Of a DNA stretch of 64,000 bases, positions 48,929-57,880 are shown one piece after another. The stretch covers positions 50,689 through 114,688 of the forward strand of contig NZ_JABSQR010000017.1 of assembly GCF_013215705.1 (NCBI RefSeq), in the 5' to 3' direction. A program made the translations under genes and the position numbers. Each line of letters begins with the position of its first letter. Position 1 is the stretch's first letter. Source of the DNA: Moritella sp. (GTDB taxonomy: Bacteria > Pseudomonadota > Gammaproteobacteria > Enterobacterales > Moritellaceae). The notes beneath the pieces are model-generated. The model made no database searches. It saw only the letters and a list, made by a program, of their open reading frames with translations, and was not told the origin of the DNA.

Positions 48929-49567
48929 TTAGTCTGCCTGAATGTGTTTGAGCAGACTGTCTTGTTTATCTCGTCTGTCGCCAATTTGGCGCGCGGGATT
49001 GCCTGCCATTATCGCCCACCGCGGCACATCTTTGGTGATCATGCTGTGCATACCAATCACGGCATGGTCAGCAATCGTCACACCATCGACAATACCGACA
49101 TTCGCCCCTATCCACACATCTTTACCTATGCACACCCCTTGGGAAGTCGAGGCTTGTTGCCAGATCACTTGGTCAGGATGCATACCGTGATTAGAGGCAT
49201 GAATAACGCAATTATTGGCAATACGGGTATCATCACCAATGCTAATGCCATTTTTACCGCCATCGAAAGAGCAACTGTGGTTGATTGCAACGTTGTTTCC
49301 CAGCGTCATTGGCCCGTGCATAAAACTCGCCGAAGCAAAGAAACAATGATCGCCCATGGTAATTTTACGACCGGGTTCGGCAAACATATGGCAATCGGGG
49401 GCAATAAAACAGTGGTGACCAAACTCCACCGTTTCGACCGACATGACATAAGCCTGCAAATCGGCTTGCCATGTTCTTGCCCAGCTTAATGCTTTCGGTT
49501 TGAGTTTGTAATATAAGCCCGGCATCCACGCCAAGCGGCGCTTATGCTGAGCAATATAATCAATCAT
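48929..49567 (-). CDS. hexapeptide-repeat (left-handed beta-helix) acyltransferase
   Basis: The 212-residue protein consists of hexapeptide repeats from about residue 50 to 190 (for example ITMGDHCFFA, MTLGNNVAIN, VCIGKDVWIGANVGI, VTIADHAVIGMHSMI). It ends in the typical KDVPRWAIMAGNPARQIG closing loop. Such trimeric enzymes move acetyl or acyl groups from CoA to sugars or amino compounds; the acceptor is unknown. The catalytic His could be in HASNHGMHPD. Its start overlaps the trmO stop by 8 bases, so it is coupled to trmO. Confidence 0.88.
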   Translation of the reverse strand: MIDYIAQHKRRLAWMPGLYYKLKPKALSWARTWQADLQAYVMSVETVEFGHHCFIAPDCHMFAEPGRKITMGDHCFFASASFMHGPMTLGNNVAINHSCSFDGGKNGISIGDDTRIANNCVIHASNHGMHPDQVIWQQASTSQGVCIGKDVWIGANVGIVDGVTIADHAVIGMHSMITKDVPRWAIMAGNPARQIGDRRDKQDSLLKHIQAD

Positions 49568-50303
49568 TGCTGCTTTCCGATTCAGTGACGGCTTTAGCTA
49601 CTGTTTTCATGACAGAAAATACAGTGGTGATATTATCTTCCACTGCCCAACGCACATTAAAGTCATACAGTTTTACCCCGTATTCTTGGCGTGCTGTTTT
49701 ATTCTTTTTATAGGCCGGACGCGGATCTTGCGCCAGTACTTGTGCAATAAAGATCTGCAATTCAGGATGCTTTTTTCGCTGCGCCGATATTTGTGTTAAG
49801 GCTTCATCGGTAAACTCGACAGGCATATCAGCAATGGGCGCATCCGTCGCGTAACCCGCTTCGGCATCAGGTAAACTGTCGGCATAAGGTACATAAGGTT
49901 TGATGTCTAAAATTGGCGTGCCATCGACCAGGTCAACACCAGATAGATTCAAAATACACTGATTATTTTTAATCGTAATACCATCTAACTTCGCTACCGA
50001 TAAACCTAATGGGTTCGGACGGAAAGTCGAACGTGTGGCAAAGACACCTAAACGTTCATTGCCACCTAAACGTGGCGGACGTACGGTCGGGTTCCAACCT
50101 TTATCCATGGTTTCATGAAAAGCAAAAATCAGCCACACATGACTAAATTGTTCAATGCCGCGCAGCGCATCGGCTTCATCATAGGGTGGCGTTAAAATGA
50201 GCTTTGCTTTTGCGGCAGAAACCAAACCTGGTTGACGCGGTACGGCAAATTTTTCTTTATATGGGGTATGGATGATCCCAACTGTATCGAGTTCTAGTTT
50301 CAT
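49560..50303 (-). CDS. trmO: tRNA (N6-threonylcarbamoyladenosine(37)-N6)-methyltransferase
   Basis: The 247-residue enzyme methylates t6A37 of some tRNAs using SAM (YaeB/TsaA fold). Features are GIIHTPYKEKFAVPRQPGL near the N-terminus, GIEQFSHVWLIFAFHE, and RPPRLGGNERLGVFATRSTFRPNP (key part RSTFRPNPLGLS), with VDLVDGTPILDIKPYVPYAD after it. The length matches the E. coli enzyme. It overlaps rcsF by one base and the acyltransferase by 8, forming a three-gene unit. Confidence 0.94.
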   Translation of the reverse strand: MKLELDTVGIIHTPYKEKFAVPRQPGLVSAAKAKLILTPPYDEADALRGIEQFSHVWLIFAFHETMDKGWNPTVRPPRLGGNERLGVFATRSTFRPNPLGLSVAKLDGITIKNNQCILNLSGVDLVDGTPILDIKPYVPYADSLPDAEAGYATDAPIADMPVEFTDEALTQISAQRKKHPELQIFIAQVLAQDPRPAYKKNKTARQEYGVKLYDFNVRWAVEDNITTVFSVMKTVAKAVTESESSND

Positions 50304-50692
50304 TATTGGCTATCGTTATTACTGCTGGTTAAAGGGGTTACTTTGATTGCATCGCCATAACACACATAACTGCTGAGGCAGGCTTTTGATGCAGGTGGGG
50401 CGATACATGAACGGATAATAATACCATTGGCATTAAGTGCTGCGGCCTTGCGCTTGGCGGTTATTTTAGCTTGTTGTTGTTCTGCTGGTGGCAGATTTTT
50501 GGCAGATTGACAGCTTTCGCTTTCCACTAAACCAAGCTGTTCAACGTGATAATTTTGTAATGCGCTAGCGGTGTAATACTCGACGCCAGAAATTGAGAAG
50601 TATTCGGTAAAGTTATTTTTATCTAAGTTGGTTTGTAGCGGGTAGTTGCTGCAACCGCTCAAGAGTATCGTCAGTAATAGTAAATATTTCAT
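50303..50692 (-). CDS. rcsF: RcsF-type envelope stress lipoprotein
   Basis: The 129-residue lipoprotein has an LLSGC lipobox (about residues 10-14). The C-terminal domain keeps the four cysteines that form the non-consecutive disulfides of RcsF (SESCQS, IRSCIAP, KACLSS, YVCYGD). It also keeps the LGLVESESCQ and GIIIRSC core. RcsF senses outer-membrane damage for the Rcs phosphorelay in enterobacteria. Whether this organism has RcsCDB is not shown here. The rcsF-trmO order matches E. coli. Confidence 0.87.
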   Translation of the reverse strand: MKYLLLLTILLSGCSNYPLQTNLDKNNFTEYFSISGVEYYTASALQNYHVEQLGLVESESCQSAKNLPPAEQQQAKITAKRKAAALNANGIIIRSCIAPPASKACLSSYVCYGDAIKVTPLTSSNNDSQ

Positions 50693-50898
50693 GGCATATT
50701 CATCAAATGATATTTGCTTTAATTATAATTCTATCACTGACTTAAAGACATTTATTTTTAGCCTGATTTATCTATTAGGCGGTTTTGTTACGCTGTTTAT
50801 CGGTATTACAGATGGATAATTGTGACTATTTACTAGATAGCTGGTGATTTATAGTCTTAACTTATATTGGATAAACGCAATATGAGGTAAGTATCACG

Positions 50899-51702
50899 AT
50901 GACAAAAACGAGCTGTATTATCGCGCTATTATGTTCACTAAGTTTAGCCAGTATTAGTCTATCTGCCCATGCCCGGATTGATAAAATACGCCTTACAGCT
51001 GAAGAGCGTAACTATCTTTCTGATCGAGCACCGATAAAGCTGTGTATTGATCCTAACTGGATGCCGTATGAAGCGTGGGATCCTAAACTTGGTTATATTG
51101 GTATTGCTGCTGATTATATTGCGGTGTTTTCGGCGATGCTCGATGTCGAATTTAAAGTGCGACAAACCAAGACTTGGCAACAAAGTTTAGATGTCACTCG
51201 TAATGGTGGTTGTGATCTACTGTCATTTCTTAATCAAACGCCAAGACGTTCGCAATGGTTGATCTTTACTGCGCCTTATGTTGAAGCTGAGGCTGCACTA
51301 GCAACCTTGAAAAATATGCACGGGATCCGTAATTTAAAGTCTCTTCGTGGTAAAACCGTCGCTGTCGTTGAAGGTTATGTGTATGAAGAATATCTCCGTA
51401 ACAACTATCCCAGAGTGATCGTCAGCCGAGTCGATAACACGGATGAAGCACTGCTGAAAACGGCTAAGGGTGAGATCGTCGCGACCATAGAATCCTTATT
51501 CGTACTGCGTTACAAAATCGCTAAACTGGGGCTAAAGAATTTAACCGTTTCAGGACGTACCAAATACGTGAACCGTTATCGTTTTGGGGTACGTAAAGAC
51601 CAAGCCATGTTACGTAAAATTCTAGACAAGGCGATCATGCAAATTGAGCCGAAAGTGGAAAACAAAATTTTACGTAAATGGAGTCTAGAGCATAACTATT
51701 AA
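50899..51702 (+). CDS. periplasmic solute-binding protein, family 3-like
   Basis: The 267-residue protein has a signal peptide (residues 1-25, ending in AHA). The mature part has the family-3 solute-binding fold: IKLCIDPNWMPYEAWD (first strand and ligand-binding start), GIAADYIAVFSAMLDVEF, GGCDLLSFLNQTPRR, LIFTAPY, LRGKTVAVVEGYVYEEYL, and a late YRFGVRKD. Relatives bind amino acids for ABC transporters or act as sensory inputs. No transporter or kinase gene is next to it, so it is a solo receptor. The ligand is unknown. Confidence 0.85.
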   Translation: MTKTSCIIALLCSLSLASISLSAHARIDKIRLTAEERNYLSDRAPIKLCIDPNWMPYEAWDPKLGYIGIAADYIAVFSAMLDVEFKVRQTKTWQQSLDVTRNGGCDLLSFLNQTPRRSQWLIFTAPYVEAEAALATLKNMHGIRNLKSLRGKTVAVVEGYVYEEYLRNNYPRVIVSRVDNTDEALLKTAKGEIVATIESLFVLRYKIAKLGLKNLTVSGRTKYVNRYRFGVRKDQAMLRKILDKAIMQIEPKVENKILRKWSLEHNY

Positions 51703-51801
51703 TTTTTTGCTGAAGTTTATTCGTTAGGCAAGGTAAACTAAACTAATAGATTAGCCCAATGCTTGGGTATTCACCTTGATATTTAACGAAGAGAATTTAG
51801 C

Positions 51802-52152
51802 ATGATAGAACGTATGGGAACGAAACCAAGAATGAGTCGTATTGTAAAGCATAACGGCACTATCTACTTATGTGGCCAAGTATGCGCAGATGCAACGTAT
51901 GGTATCAAAGAGCAAACAGAAACTATGTTAGCAAAAGTGACTGAGCTATTAGGCCAAGCGGGCAGTGATAAAAATCACATGTTATCGGCAACTATTTATA
52001 TTAAAGACATGGCAGATTTTGCTGAAATGAATGCGGTTTGGGATGCTTGGGTTCCTGCTGGTCACGCACCTGCACGTGCATGTGTACAAGCGAGTATGGC
52101 GCGTGAAGCGTTATTGGTTGAAATATCAGTGGTTGCGGCTGAGATAGTATAA
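51802..52152 (+). CDS. RidA/YoaB-family enamine/imine deaminase-like protein
   Basis: The 116-residue Rid-family trimer protein has [37 protein letters not shown], and the [20 protein letters not shown]-terminus. The conserved Arg (in PARACVQ) binds the carboxylate of 2-aminoacrylate in RidA, and the late Glu is also kept. It is likely to hydrolyse reactive enamines or imines, but several Rid subgroups lack that activity. The MIERMG N-terminus resembles YoaB/Rid2 rather than archetypal RidA. It is monocistronic, with its own terminator. Confidence 0.88.
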   Translation: MIERMGTKPRMSRIVKHNGTIYLCGQVCADATYGIKEQTETMLAKVTELLGQAGSDKNHMLSATIYIKDMADFAEMNAVWDAWVPAGHAPARACVQASMAREALLVEISVVAAEIV

Positions 52153-52160
52153 AGTCGATA

Positions 52161-52194
52161 ATACCACCCACAGTGGATCTGCTGTGGGTGGTAT
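52161..52194. terminator. hairpin after the Rid-family gene
   Basis: A perfect 13-bp stem ATACCACCCACAG with an 8-nt loop lies between convergent genes. It lacks a long T-run. Confidence 0.7.
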
Positions 52195-52239
52195 TCGCTA
52201 TCGACTGAGTTATTAAGCTCGTGATGAGTAATTAACTCA

Positions 52240-52668
52240 CTATGCAGCTTGTGCGAATGCTAAATATTTTGGATCGTCGTCACCAAAGAGCTCAGCTCCT
52301 TCCGCTTCAAACGCTTTTACTAGCTGTTCTTTAGCTGGTTCCATGTTACCTAGTTCAAAGTGTGCTTGACCTAAACGCAGGTGTAAATAAGGGTTTATCG
52401 CACCTTCAGGGCATAACATAGCAAAGCCTGTTGCTTCTTCTAATGAAGCCCAGTCGCCTAACATGAAATGAGCATCACCTAACGCAGTTAAGATCCAAGT
52501 TGAAACGTTCCAGTGGATCTTTGGCTCAGGAACAAGATCATAAGCTTGCATGAAAGTCTCTATCGCAATCTTGTATTCTTCAGCTTCGAGCTGCTCTTCA
52601 CCTTTCTCACAAATGATTTCGATTTTTTTAAATAGTTTAGGATCGAGTGCTGTCTTGGTTGCTGTCAT
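52240..52668 (-). CDS. TPR-repeat protein (SycD/LcrH-like)
   Basis: The 142-residue, all-helical protein has three or so tetratricopeptide repeats: EGEEQLEAEEYKIAIETFMQAYDLVP-type (about residues 22-49), ILTALGDAHFMLGDWASLEEAT (about 60-81) and LRLGQAHFELGNMEPAKEQL (about 98-117). It resembles class II type III secretion chaperones and tetratricopeptide proteins found alone in marine bacteria. No secretion genes are near. An ACGGAAAT site precedes the ATG at 52668. The partner is unknown. Confidence 0.72.
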   Translation of the reverse strand: MTATKTALDPKLFKKIEIICEKGEEQLEAEEYKIAIETFMQAYDLVPEPKIHWNVSTWILTALGDAHFMLGDWASLEEATGFAMLCPEGAINPYLHLRLGQAHFELGNMEPAKEQLVKAFEAEGAELFGDDDPKYLAFAQAA

Positions 52669-52827
52669 CTTATTTCCGTAATAAAAGCCTGATAGGGTCA
52701 TCAGAGATATGTATTTTGTAAGTATATCGTATTGCAGCACAGAAATTGTAAAAAAATGGCTAAAAATGAAATCAACGAGGTCAACGACTAAACTTTAAGA
52801 GTTAGTCGAACTAAATGAGGTGTTTCT

Positions 52828-54222
52828 ATGGAAAGTACCAACAATAAAGTGTTCATTCTCGATACTAATGTCTTGTTGCACGCCCCCTTGTCTATCTTCA
52901 CCTTTCAAGAACACGATGTCATGATCCCCATGACGGTTTTAGAAGAGCTCGATAATATTAAAGATCGAGGAAGAGATGTCAGCCGCGATGCGCGTGTGGC
53001 TATTCGTGCACTAGAAGATATTTTTTCAAATGCGACCCCCGAAGAAATTAGCGAAGGGGTGCCACTACAAAAAGTCGAAAATAAAAATAAGCTGGGTAAA
53101 ATCTCAATTTTTGCCGATCATAGTGTCATGCATCCAGATGCTTTTTTTACTGATAACGAACCGGATAATCGTATTATTAACGCGGCGTTGTTTTTACAAG
53201 GCCAGTCAGAGCGAGAAATTGTCTTAGTGACCAAAGACATCAACATGCGCTTAAAAGCCAAAGGTGCGGGGCTGAGACATGTTGAAGATTACCGCTCTGA
53301 TCAATTGATTGATGATATTAAGTTTTTAGCCACCGGATTTCATAAGTTTACCGGTGACTTTTGGCAAGAAATAAATGAATGTCACAGTGAAAGTATGAAA
53401 AGTGAAACTATGGGTTCGAAAACCATTCATACGGTCGAAACGGAATTGTTGAAAGATACTTTTATTAACCAATACTTGATTGACGAAACTGATCACTTTG
53501 CCGCCCGTGTTGTCGGAAAGGACAAGGGGGAAATTAGTTTTGTTGATTTAGGGCGTGAACGCCTGATGTCAAAAAAAGCCTGGGGCATACATCCTAAAAA
53601 CATTTACCAAGGCATGGCGCTGGAGGCCTTACTGAATCCACATATTGATTTGGTGATCTTAACGGGTCCTGCGGGCAGTGGTAAAACTCTTTTGGCCATG
53701 GCCGCAGCTCTCGAACAAGTCGTGGAACGCAAAATGTATGACAAGGTGATCGTGACCCGTAATACCCCTGAGATTGCTGAAAGTATTGGTTTTTTACCTG
53801 GTACCGAAGAAGAAAAAATGCTGCCTTGGCTGGCTGCGATCACTGATACCTTAGAAGTTTTACATAAATACGATGAGTGTAAAGATGGTTCAGTGGAGTA
53901 CATCAAACAAAAAGCCAATTTACAGTTTAAGTCAGTAAACTTTATGCGTGGCCGTTCGATTCAAAATGCCTTTGTATTATTGGATGAGTGTCAAAACCTG
54001 ACTGCGGCACAATTGAAAACCATCATTACCCGTTGTGGCGAGGGCACTAAAATAGTCTGTTCTGGTAATCTATCGCAAATTGACAGCAGTTATTTAACCG
54101 CCGTCACCTCCGGTCTCACCTATATAGTGGAACGTTTTAAAGACTTTGATGGCAGTGCCAATGTGTTCTTAAAAGGTGTGCAACGTAGTCGCTTAGCCTC
54201 TTTTGCTGAGCATAATATGTAA
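52828..54222 (+). CDS. PIN-PhoH fusion ATPase (PhoH-like, YlaK type)
   Basis: The 464-residue protein has an N-terminal PIN RNase-like domain (residues 1-150): ILDTNVLLHAP with the first Asp, EELDNIKDR, SRDARVAI and a late TKDINMRLKA. The C-terminal PhoH ATPase (about 225-464) has Walker A GPAGSGKTLLA (about 280-290), Walker B LLDECQN, and QIDSSYL. PIN-PhoH proteins are ATP-dependent RNA helicase/nucleases in Mycobacterium; in gammaproteobacteria the role is unproven. A terminator follows 28 bp after the stop. Confidence 0.93.
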   Translation: MESTNNKVFILDTNVLLHAPLSIFTFQEHDVMIPMTVLEELDNIKDRGRDVSRDARVAIRALEDIFSNATPEEISEGVPLQKVENKNKLGKISIFADHSVMHPDAFFTDNEPDNRIINAALFLQGQSEREIVLVTKDINMRLKAKGAGLRHVEDYRSDQLIDDIKFLATGFHKFTGDFWQEINECHSESMKSETMGSKTIHTVETELLKDTFINQYLIDETDHFAARVVGKDKGEISFVDLGRERLMSKKAWGIHPKNIYQGMALEALLNPHIDLVILTGPAGSGKTLLAMAAALEQVVERKMYDKVIVTRNTPEIAESIGFLPGTEEEKMLPWLAAITDTLEVLHKYDECKDGSVEYIKQKANLQFKSVNFMRGRSIQNAFVLLDECQNLTAAQLKTIITRCGEGTKIVCSGNLSQIDSSYLTAVTSGLTYIVERFKDFDGSANVFLKGVQRSRLASFAEHNM

Positions 54223-54250
54223 TTAATAATCCGGTTTTCATGATACCGAT

Positions 54251-54276
54251 AACGGGCTTTTAAGCCCGTTTTTTTG
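54251..54276 (+). terminator. terminator of the PhoH-like gene
   Basis: AACGGGCTT/AAGCCCGTT followed by a T-run. Confidence 0.95.
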
Positions 54277-54498
54277 TAGTTTTTTTAATTTTAGAATGCA
54301 AAACAAAAATTGTAGCACTACAGTTACTATGTATGAAACCAGTTATGTATCAATGGTTATGCTTTGTTGTTTTGTAGCTATACTCTTAGTTGTTGGCGTA
54401 AGATTTACCAATTAATATCGTAATTGGCTGTGAGTTTTTGCTGTCTATATTTATCAGCAAAAATAATCGTGAATTCATGATCATGGATGGTCTAAGAT

Positions 54499-54882
54499 AT
54501 GAAAAAACAAGCTGGAGTTACGTTAGTTGAATTAAGTGCTGTTGTAGTTATATCAGGCATATTAGGTGCGATGGCTGTACCCCGATTTATTGATCTTGCC
54601 GATGCAGCATTAGAGGTCAGTGTGATTAATATTGCTCGCAGTATTGAAAGTGCAAATACGTTTAATTACGCTGCCAAGATGATTTCGAAATCGGGATTAT
54701 CGACGGGGGAGGCTGTACACATTGATAATTGTGATGATGCCGGAAGTCTACTCAGTGGTTCATCATTACCTTTAGGTTACACTGTTACGCCAATGAGCAT
54801 TGCTGAAAGTACCACCGCGACTTGCATCTTAACCCATACGGATTCTGCTAAAAGTGCGACTTTTATTATGCAAGGATACTAA
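54499..54882 (+). CDS. type IV prepilin-like protein
   Basis: The 127-residue protein has a classic class III signal: MKKQAG then VTLVELSAVVVISGILGAMAVP, cut after Gly6, with Glu5 of the mature protein present. The globular part has two cysteines (CDDAGS, TATCIL) that could form a disulfide, as in MSHA/type II minor pilins. No other pilus genes are adjacent, so it is an isolated pilin or pseudopilin. A lipoprotein gene follows after 40 bp and may be co-transcribed. Its first 12 coding bases match the seed complement of the two small RNAs at 7.3-7.5 kb, perhaps by chance. Confidence 0.82.
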   Translation: MKKQAGVTLVELSAVVVISGILGAMAVPRFIDLADAALEVSVINIARSIESANTFNYAAKMISKSGLSTGEAVHIDNCDDAGSLLSGSSLPLGYTVTPMSIAESTTATCILTHTDSAKSATFIMQGY

Positions 54883-54922
54883 CGATGAACCAGAATTTTT
54901 TATATAGGATCAGGAGCGCACT

Positions 54923-55213
54923 ATGCATTTAAAATATGGTTTATTCACCTTGTTAGTATTAAGTATCACAGCCTGCAGTAATTCTGACTTAGAGTCTAAG
55001 CCTATCGGCGGCGATCGTGACGAATATGGTTGCTTGCCTTCCGCGGGTTATTTGTGGTGTGAACGAACTCAACGCTGTGAGCGTTCGTGGGAGCTTGCTG
55101 ATGCAGTCGGCATTCTTCATACCGAAGCTGAAGTTAAGACTTATTGTGACATTATTGATGACGATGATATTGAAGATGATGAAGGAGTCAATGGACTTAA
55201 CTATCACTACTAG
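54923..55213 (+). CDS. small Cys-rich lipoprotein
   Basis: The 96-residue lipoprotein has a lipobox ITAC (about residues 15-18). The mature part has four further cysteines in GCLPSAGYLWCERTQRCERSWE (key part YLWCERTQRC) and TYCDII, then an acidic tail (DDDDIEDDEG). The Cys pattern resembles small secreted disulfide-rich domains of unknown function. It lies 40 bp after the prepilin gene and upstream of the Fur-box-linked operon. Confidence 0.75.
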   Translation: MHLKYGLFTLLVLSITACSNSDLESKPIGGDRDEYGCLPSAGYLWCERTQRCERSWELADAVGILHTEAEVKTYCDIIDDDDIEDDEGVNGLNYHY

Positions 55214-55257
55214 CACATTGGCATGAGTTAACGTAAATAATGTAAATTCAATGCCAA

Positions 55258-55272
55258 TGAAAACAATTATCA
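55258..55272 (+). promoter_or_regulatory. Fur-box-like operator upstream of the metal-uptake operon
   Basis: TGAAAACAATTATCA matches the 7-1-7 Fur consensus TGATAATNATTATCA at 12 of 14 specified positions, 51 bp before the PepSY gene. An outer AATGTAA/TTACATT inverted repeat (55240-55246 and 55274-55280) surrounds it, so a Zur-type reading is not excluded. Confidence 0.6.
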
Positions 55273-55322
55273 ATTACATTGCCTGTACTTAAATCCCATA
55301 ATCAAGCAGTGTTATTACGATC

Positions 55323-56027
55323 ATGTCTTCCCTCAGTCAACCGCTCACCCAGACACCTGCAAGATCGAAAAACAAAGCGGCTAATTCAAAGAACAAAACA
55401 TTCTTAAAAAACAAACAAGTGCAATTATGGGCGCGTCGCTTACATATCTATATTTCCATGGCGTTATTGTTGGTCGTGTTGTTTTTCTCGATCACCGGCA
55501 TTACCTTAAACCGTCCAAGTCTATTTGTCAGCAGTCAGCCTGATATCCAAGAGACTATTATTACCCTTCCGCAAGGTTTATTCAGCGATGCCAATGGCGG
55601 CGTTGCTGTCGATAAAGCCGGTATTATTCATTACCTTACCGAACACGCTAAGCTTTCTGGTCAACCTTCTGCATTAGACGTATTTACCGAAGTTGAAGAC
55701 GGTGAATTAATTGAAGGTGAGATCGCCATGGACTACAAGGGGCCGGGGTATAACGTGGCGGTATTTATTGATATGACCACGACTGAAGCGGTGATTGAGA
55801 AAACTCATTATGGTGTTATTGCAGTATTAAACGACTTACATAAAGGCCGTAACAGCGGTGACGTATGGAAGTTGTTTATTGATGTTACCGCGCTGTTGAT
55901 GGTGTTCTTTGTATTAACGGGTGTGTGTTTACTGGTACCAAAAAAGAAAACCTTCGCAACCTCATTGAAATGGACCTTGTTTGGTTCTCTCGTTACCTTG
56001 GCTATTTTTGTGGTGGCCGTTCCTTAA
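55323..56027 (+). CDS. PepSY-associated membrane-helix protein
   Basis: The 234-residue inner-membrane protein has a basic cytosolic N-terminus (residues 1-38), a first helix (about 45-65), a periplasmic PepSY-type domain, and two helices near the C-terminus (about 184-202 and 213-231). The histidine in RRLHIYISM and the HKGRN segment are typical of PepSY-TM proteins, which often sit with iron or metal uptake genes. It is the first gene of a nine-gene co-directional run to 62119. The next gene starts 10 bp downstream. Confidence 0.83.
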   Translation: MSSLSQPLTQTPARSKNKAANSKNKTFLKNKQVQLWARRLHIYISMALLLVVLFFSITGITLNRPSLFVSSQPDIQETIITLPQGLFSDANGGVAVDKAGIIHYLTEHAKLSGQPSALDVFTEVEDGELIEGEIAMDYKGPGYNVAVFIDMTTTEAVIEKTHYGVIAVLNDLHKGRNSGDVWKLFIDVTALLMVFFVLTGVCLLVPKKKTFATSLKWTLFGSLVTLAIFVVAVP

Positions 56028-56037
56028 AGGATCTTAT

Positions 56038-56571
56038 ATGACTTTGTTATTTAAGCGTCTTACTCAGTGCGTTGCACTGTTAAGTTGCCTGTTATTACCG
56101 GCTTTTTTTGCCTCGGCCGCGCCAATTCCGGCCACTGCCACACTCGATGTTGAATTTAGTCTGCCTAAGATTGATACCACCATGTATGCCCGCCCTTATG
56201 TGGCGATATGGATCGAAAATTCTAAGCGTAAATCTGTGCGTACCATTGAGTTATGGGTGGGTAAAGATGAATGGCTAAAAGATTTACGTAGCTGGTGGCG
56301 AAAAGTGGGTCGCTATGATCGTGCTTTAGTTGACGGCGTTACATCGGCAACACGTCCTGCCGGAGATTATCGTTTCACGTGGGATGGTTTAGACAATGAT
56401 GGCAACCGCGTAGCAGCGGGCAAGTATACATTTTATGTTGAAGTAGTACGTGAACACGGCGGCCGTAATTTCATCCGCCAAAAAATGACGTTAGGTGATA
56501 AGCCGTTTAGTCACAGCATTGCGCCGACAGAAGAAACTGGCGATATCCGTATCAACTACCTAATTAAATAA
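56038..56571 (+). CDS. DUF2271 family periplasmic protein
   Basis: The 177-residue protein has a signal peptide (residues 1-28, ending in ASA) and then a DUF2271 domain: RPYVAIWIENSKRKSVRTIELW, LRSWWRKVGRYD, GVTSATRPAGDYRFTWDGLDNDG and a C-terminal beta-sandwich resembling the FlgD Ig-like fold. It should be periplasmic. Function is unknown, but it regularly accompanies PepSY and DUF4198 proteins in metal-related operons (family knowledge). An AAAGGA site lies before the ATG at 56038. Confidence 0.87.
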   Translation: MTLLFKRLTQCVALLSCLLLPAFFASAAPIPATATLDVEFSLPKIDTTMYARPYVAIWIENSKRKSVRTIELWVGKDEWLKDLRSWWRKVGRYDRALVDGVTSATRPAGDYRFTWDGLDNDGNRVAAGKYTFYVEVVREHGGRNFIRQKMTLGDKPFSHSIAPTEETGDIRINYLIK

Positions 56572-56584
56572 TAGAGCGAGAAAG

Positions 56585-57424
56585 ATGATGTCTACAAGAA
56601 ACAAATTAAAAGTATTAGGTTTAGCCTGTACGGTTATCGCAGGACTAGCGGCTACCACAACTGCAAACGCCCATCCACGTTGGGTATTACCATCACACTT
56701 CACGGTATCGAAAGAGGGCGGTGATTGGTTAACGTTTGATGTAACTGCATCACACGGTACCTTTGTATTTGATAAACCTGCGGGCAGTGAATTTGCACAA
56801 GTTATCATGCCCGACGGTCGTAAAGAATGTCCTAATTTTGTGATCCGCGGTAAACGCCGTTCTATCTTTGACTTTTATTTTGTTGAAGAAGGCACGCATA
56901 AAGTAGCAATCAACAACGTACCGTCTTATTACACATATTATAAAGCGGGTCGTCGCGATACCGTTAAATACGTTAAAGCGAATAAAGCTGAGCGTAGCAA
57001 CCTGCTACCAGAAAAAGCACGCGACGTAAGTACACAATTAAGTTATACCCGTGCAGAGAGCTATGTAACTGTGGGTATGCCAACAGAAAAAGCATTAGAA
57101 ATTGAAGGTAAATACCTAGAGATGCGTCCACTGACTCACCCATCTGACATTGTTGAAGGTGAAGAGGTAAGCTTCCAATTCTTCTTTAACGGCGAACCTC
57201 AAGCTGGTGTTGTTGCTGATATTACCCGTGAAGGTACGTTATACCGTAACCACCAAGAGCAAATTAATGTGGTGAGTGACAAGGACGGTAACGTGACATT
57301 CACGCCAAATGTTGCGGGTCGTTATCTGATGAAAGCTAACTACAAAGGTGAATTGAAAAATGATCCGATGGCAGATAAAGCCAGTGTGAACGTGCATTTC
57401 ACCTTTGAAGCACTATTACAGTAG
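56585..57424 (+). CDS. DUF4198 family periplasmic protein
   Basis: The 279-residue protein has a signal peptide (to about residue 28, ANA) after which the mature chain begins HPRWVLPSHF. An N-terminal His can ligate a metal, and other DUF4198 proteins also begin with His. Two beta-sandwich domains follow; the second carries EGEEVSFQFFFNGEPQAGVVADI. Relatives are linked to nickel, cobalt or zinc handling. The start has two adjacent ATG. It is 13 bp downstream of the DUF2271 gene, so part of the operon. Confidence 0.87.
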   Translation: MMSTRNKLKVLGLACTVIAGLAATTTANAHPRWVLPSHFTVSKEGGDWLTFDVTASHGTFVFDKPAGSEFAQVIMPDGRKECPNFVIRGKRRSIFDFYFVEEGTHKVAINNVPSYYTYYKAGRRDTVKYVKANKAERSNLLPEKARDVSTQLSYTRAESYVTVGMPTEKALEIEGKYLEMRPLTHPSDIVEGEEVSFQFFFNGEPQAGVVADITREGTLYRNHQEQINVVSDKDGNVTFTPNVAGRYLMKANYKGELKNDPMADKASVNVHFTFEALLQ

Positions 57425-57550
57425 TTTTTAACGACGACTAAGTCAGCGCTGTGTGGTGCTGAATTATTTATATTATGGCCTGTAATTAGACGCAATCTGA
57501 TGACAGGCTTTTTAGCTATTACTTATTACTTATTAATCGTTGAGGTTTTC

Positions 57551-57880
57551 ATGACAAAAATGCCAATCAAATCGACGCTGTTAGCGCTTTCATTGATGAC
57601 TGGTTTATTTTCAGGGACGGCAAGTGCCCATTTCCCCTTAATGAGCTGTTGGTTCGAGTCTGACAAAGTAGCTTGTGAAGCCGGTTACAGTGATGCCAGT
57701 ACTGCCGTTGACTACGCTGTAAATATGTATGACTACGATGACAATCTGATTGCTAAAGCAGTGACCGATAAGCGTTCAATTGCAGAATTTAGTAAACCAG
57801 ACACGGACTTTTATTTAGTATTCGATGCGGGCCATGAAAACCCAGTTGAAGTCGATGTTGTTGAGATCAGCGAAAAATGA
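57551..57880 (+). CDS. small periplasmic protein of the metal operon
   Basis: The 109-residue protein has a signal peptide (to about residue 25, ASA) and a mature chain starting HFPLMSCWF, so, like its upstream neighbour, it begins with His at the mature N-terminus. Two Cys (SCWF, VACEAG) could pair. The rest is acidic beta structure. I do not recognise a named family. I start at 57551 (GAGG site) rather than at an upstream ATG. Its stop overlaps the DUF6162 start by 4 bases. Confidence 0.78.
   Translation: MTKMPIKSTLLALSLMTGLFSGTASAHFPLMSCWFESDKVACEAGYSDASTAVDYAVNMYDYDDNLIAKAVTDKRSIAEFSKPDTDFYLVFDAGHENPVEVDVVEISEK

Noticed and set aside
54499-55213. Prepilin and Cys-rich lipoprotein as the first genes of the metal operon.
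   Set aside because: The Fur-box-like site and a 109-bp gap lie after them, and their products do not fit metal uptake.
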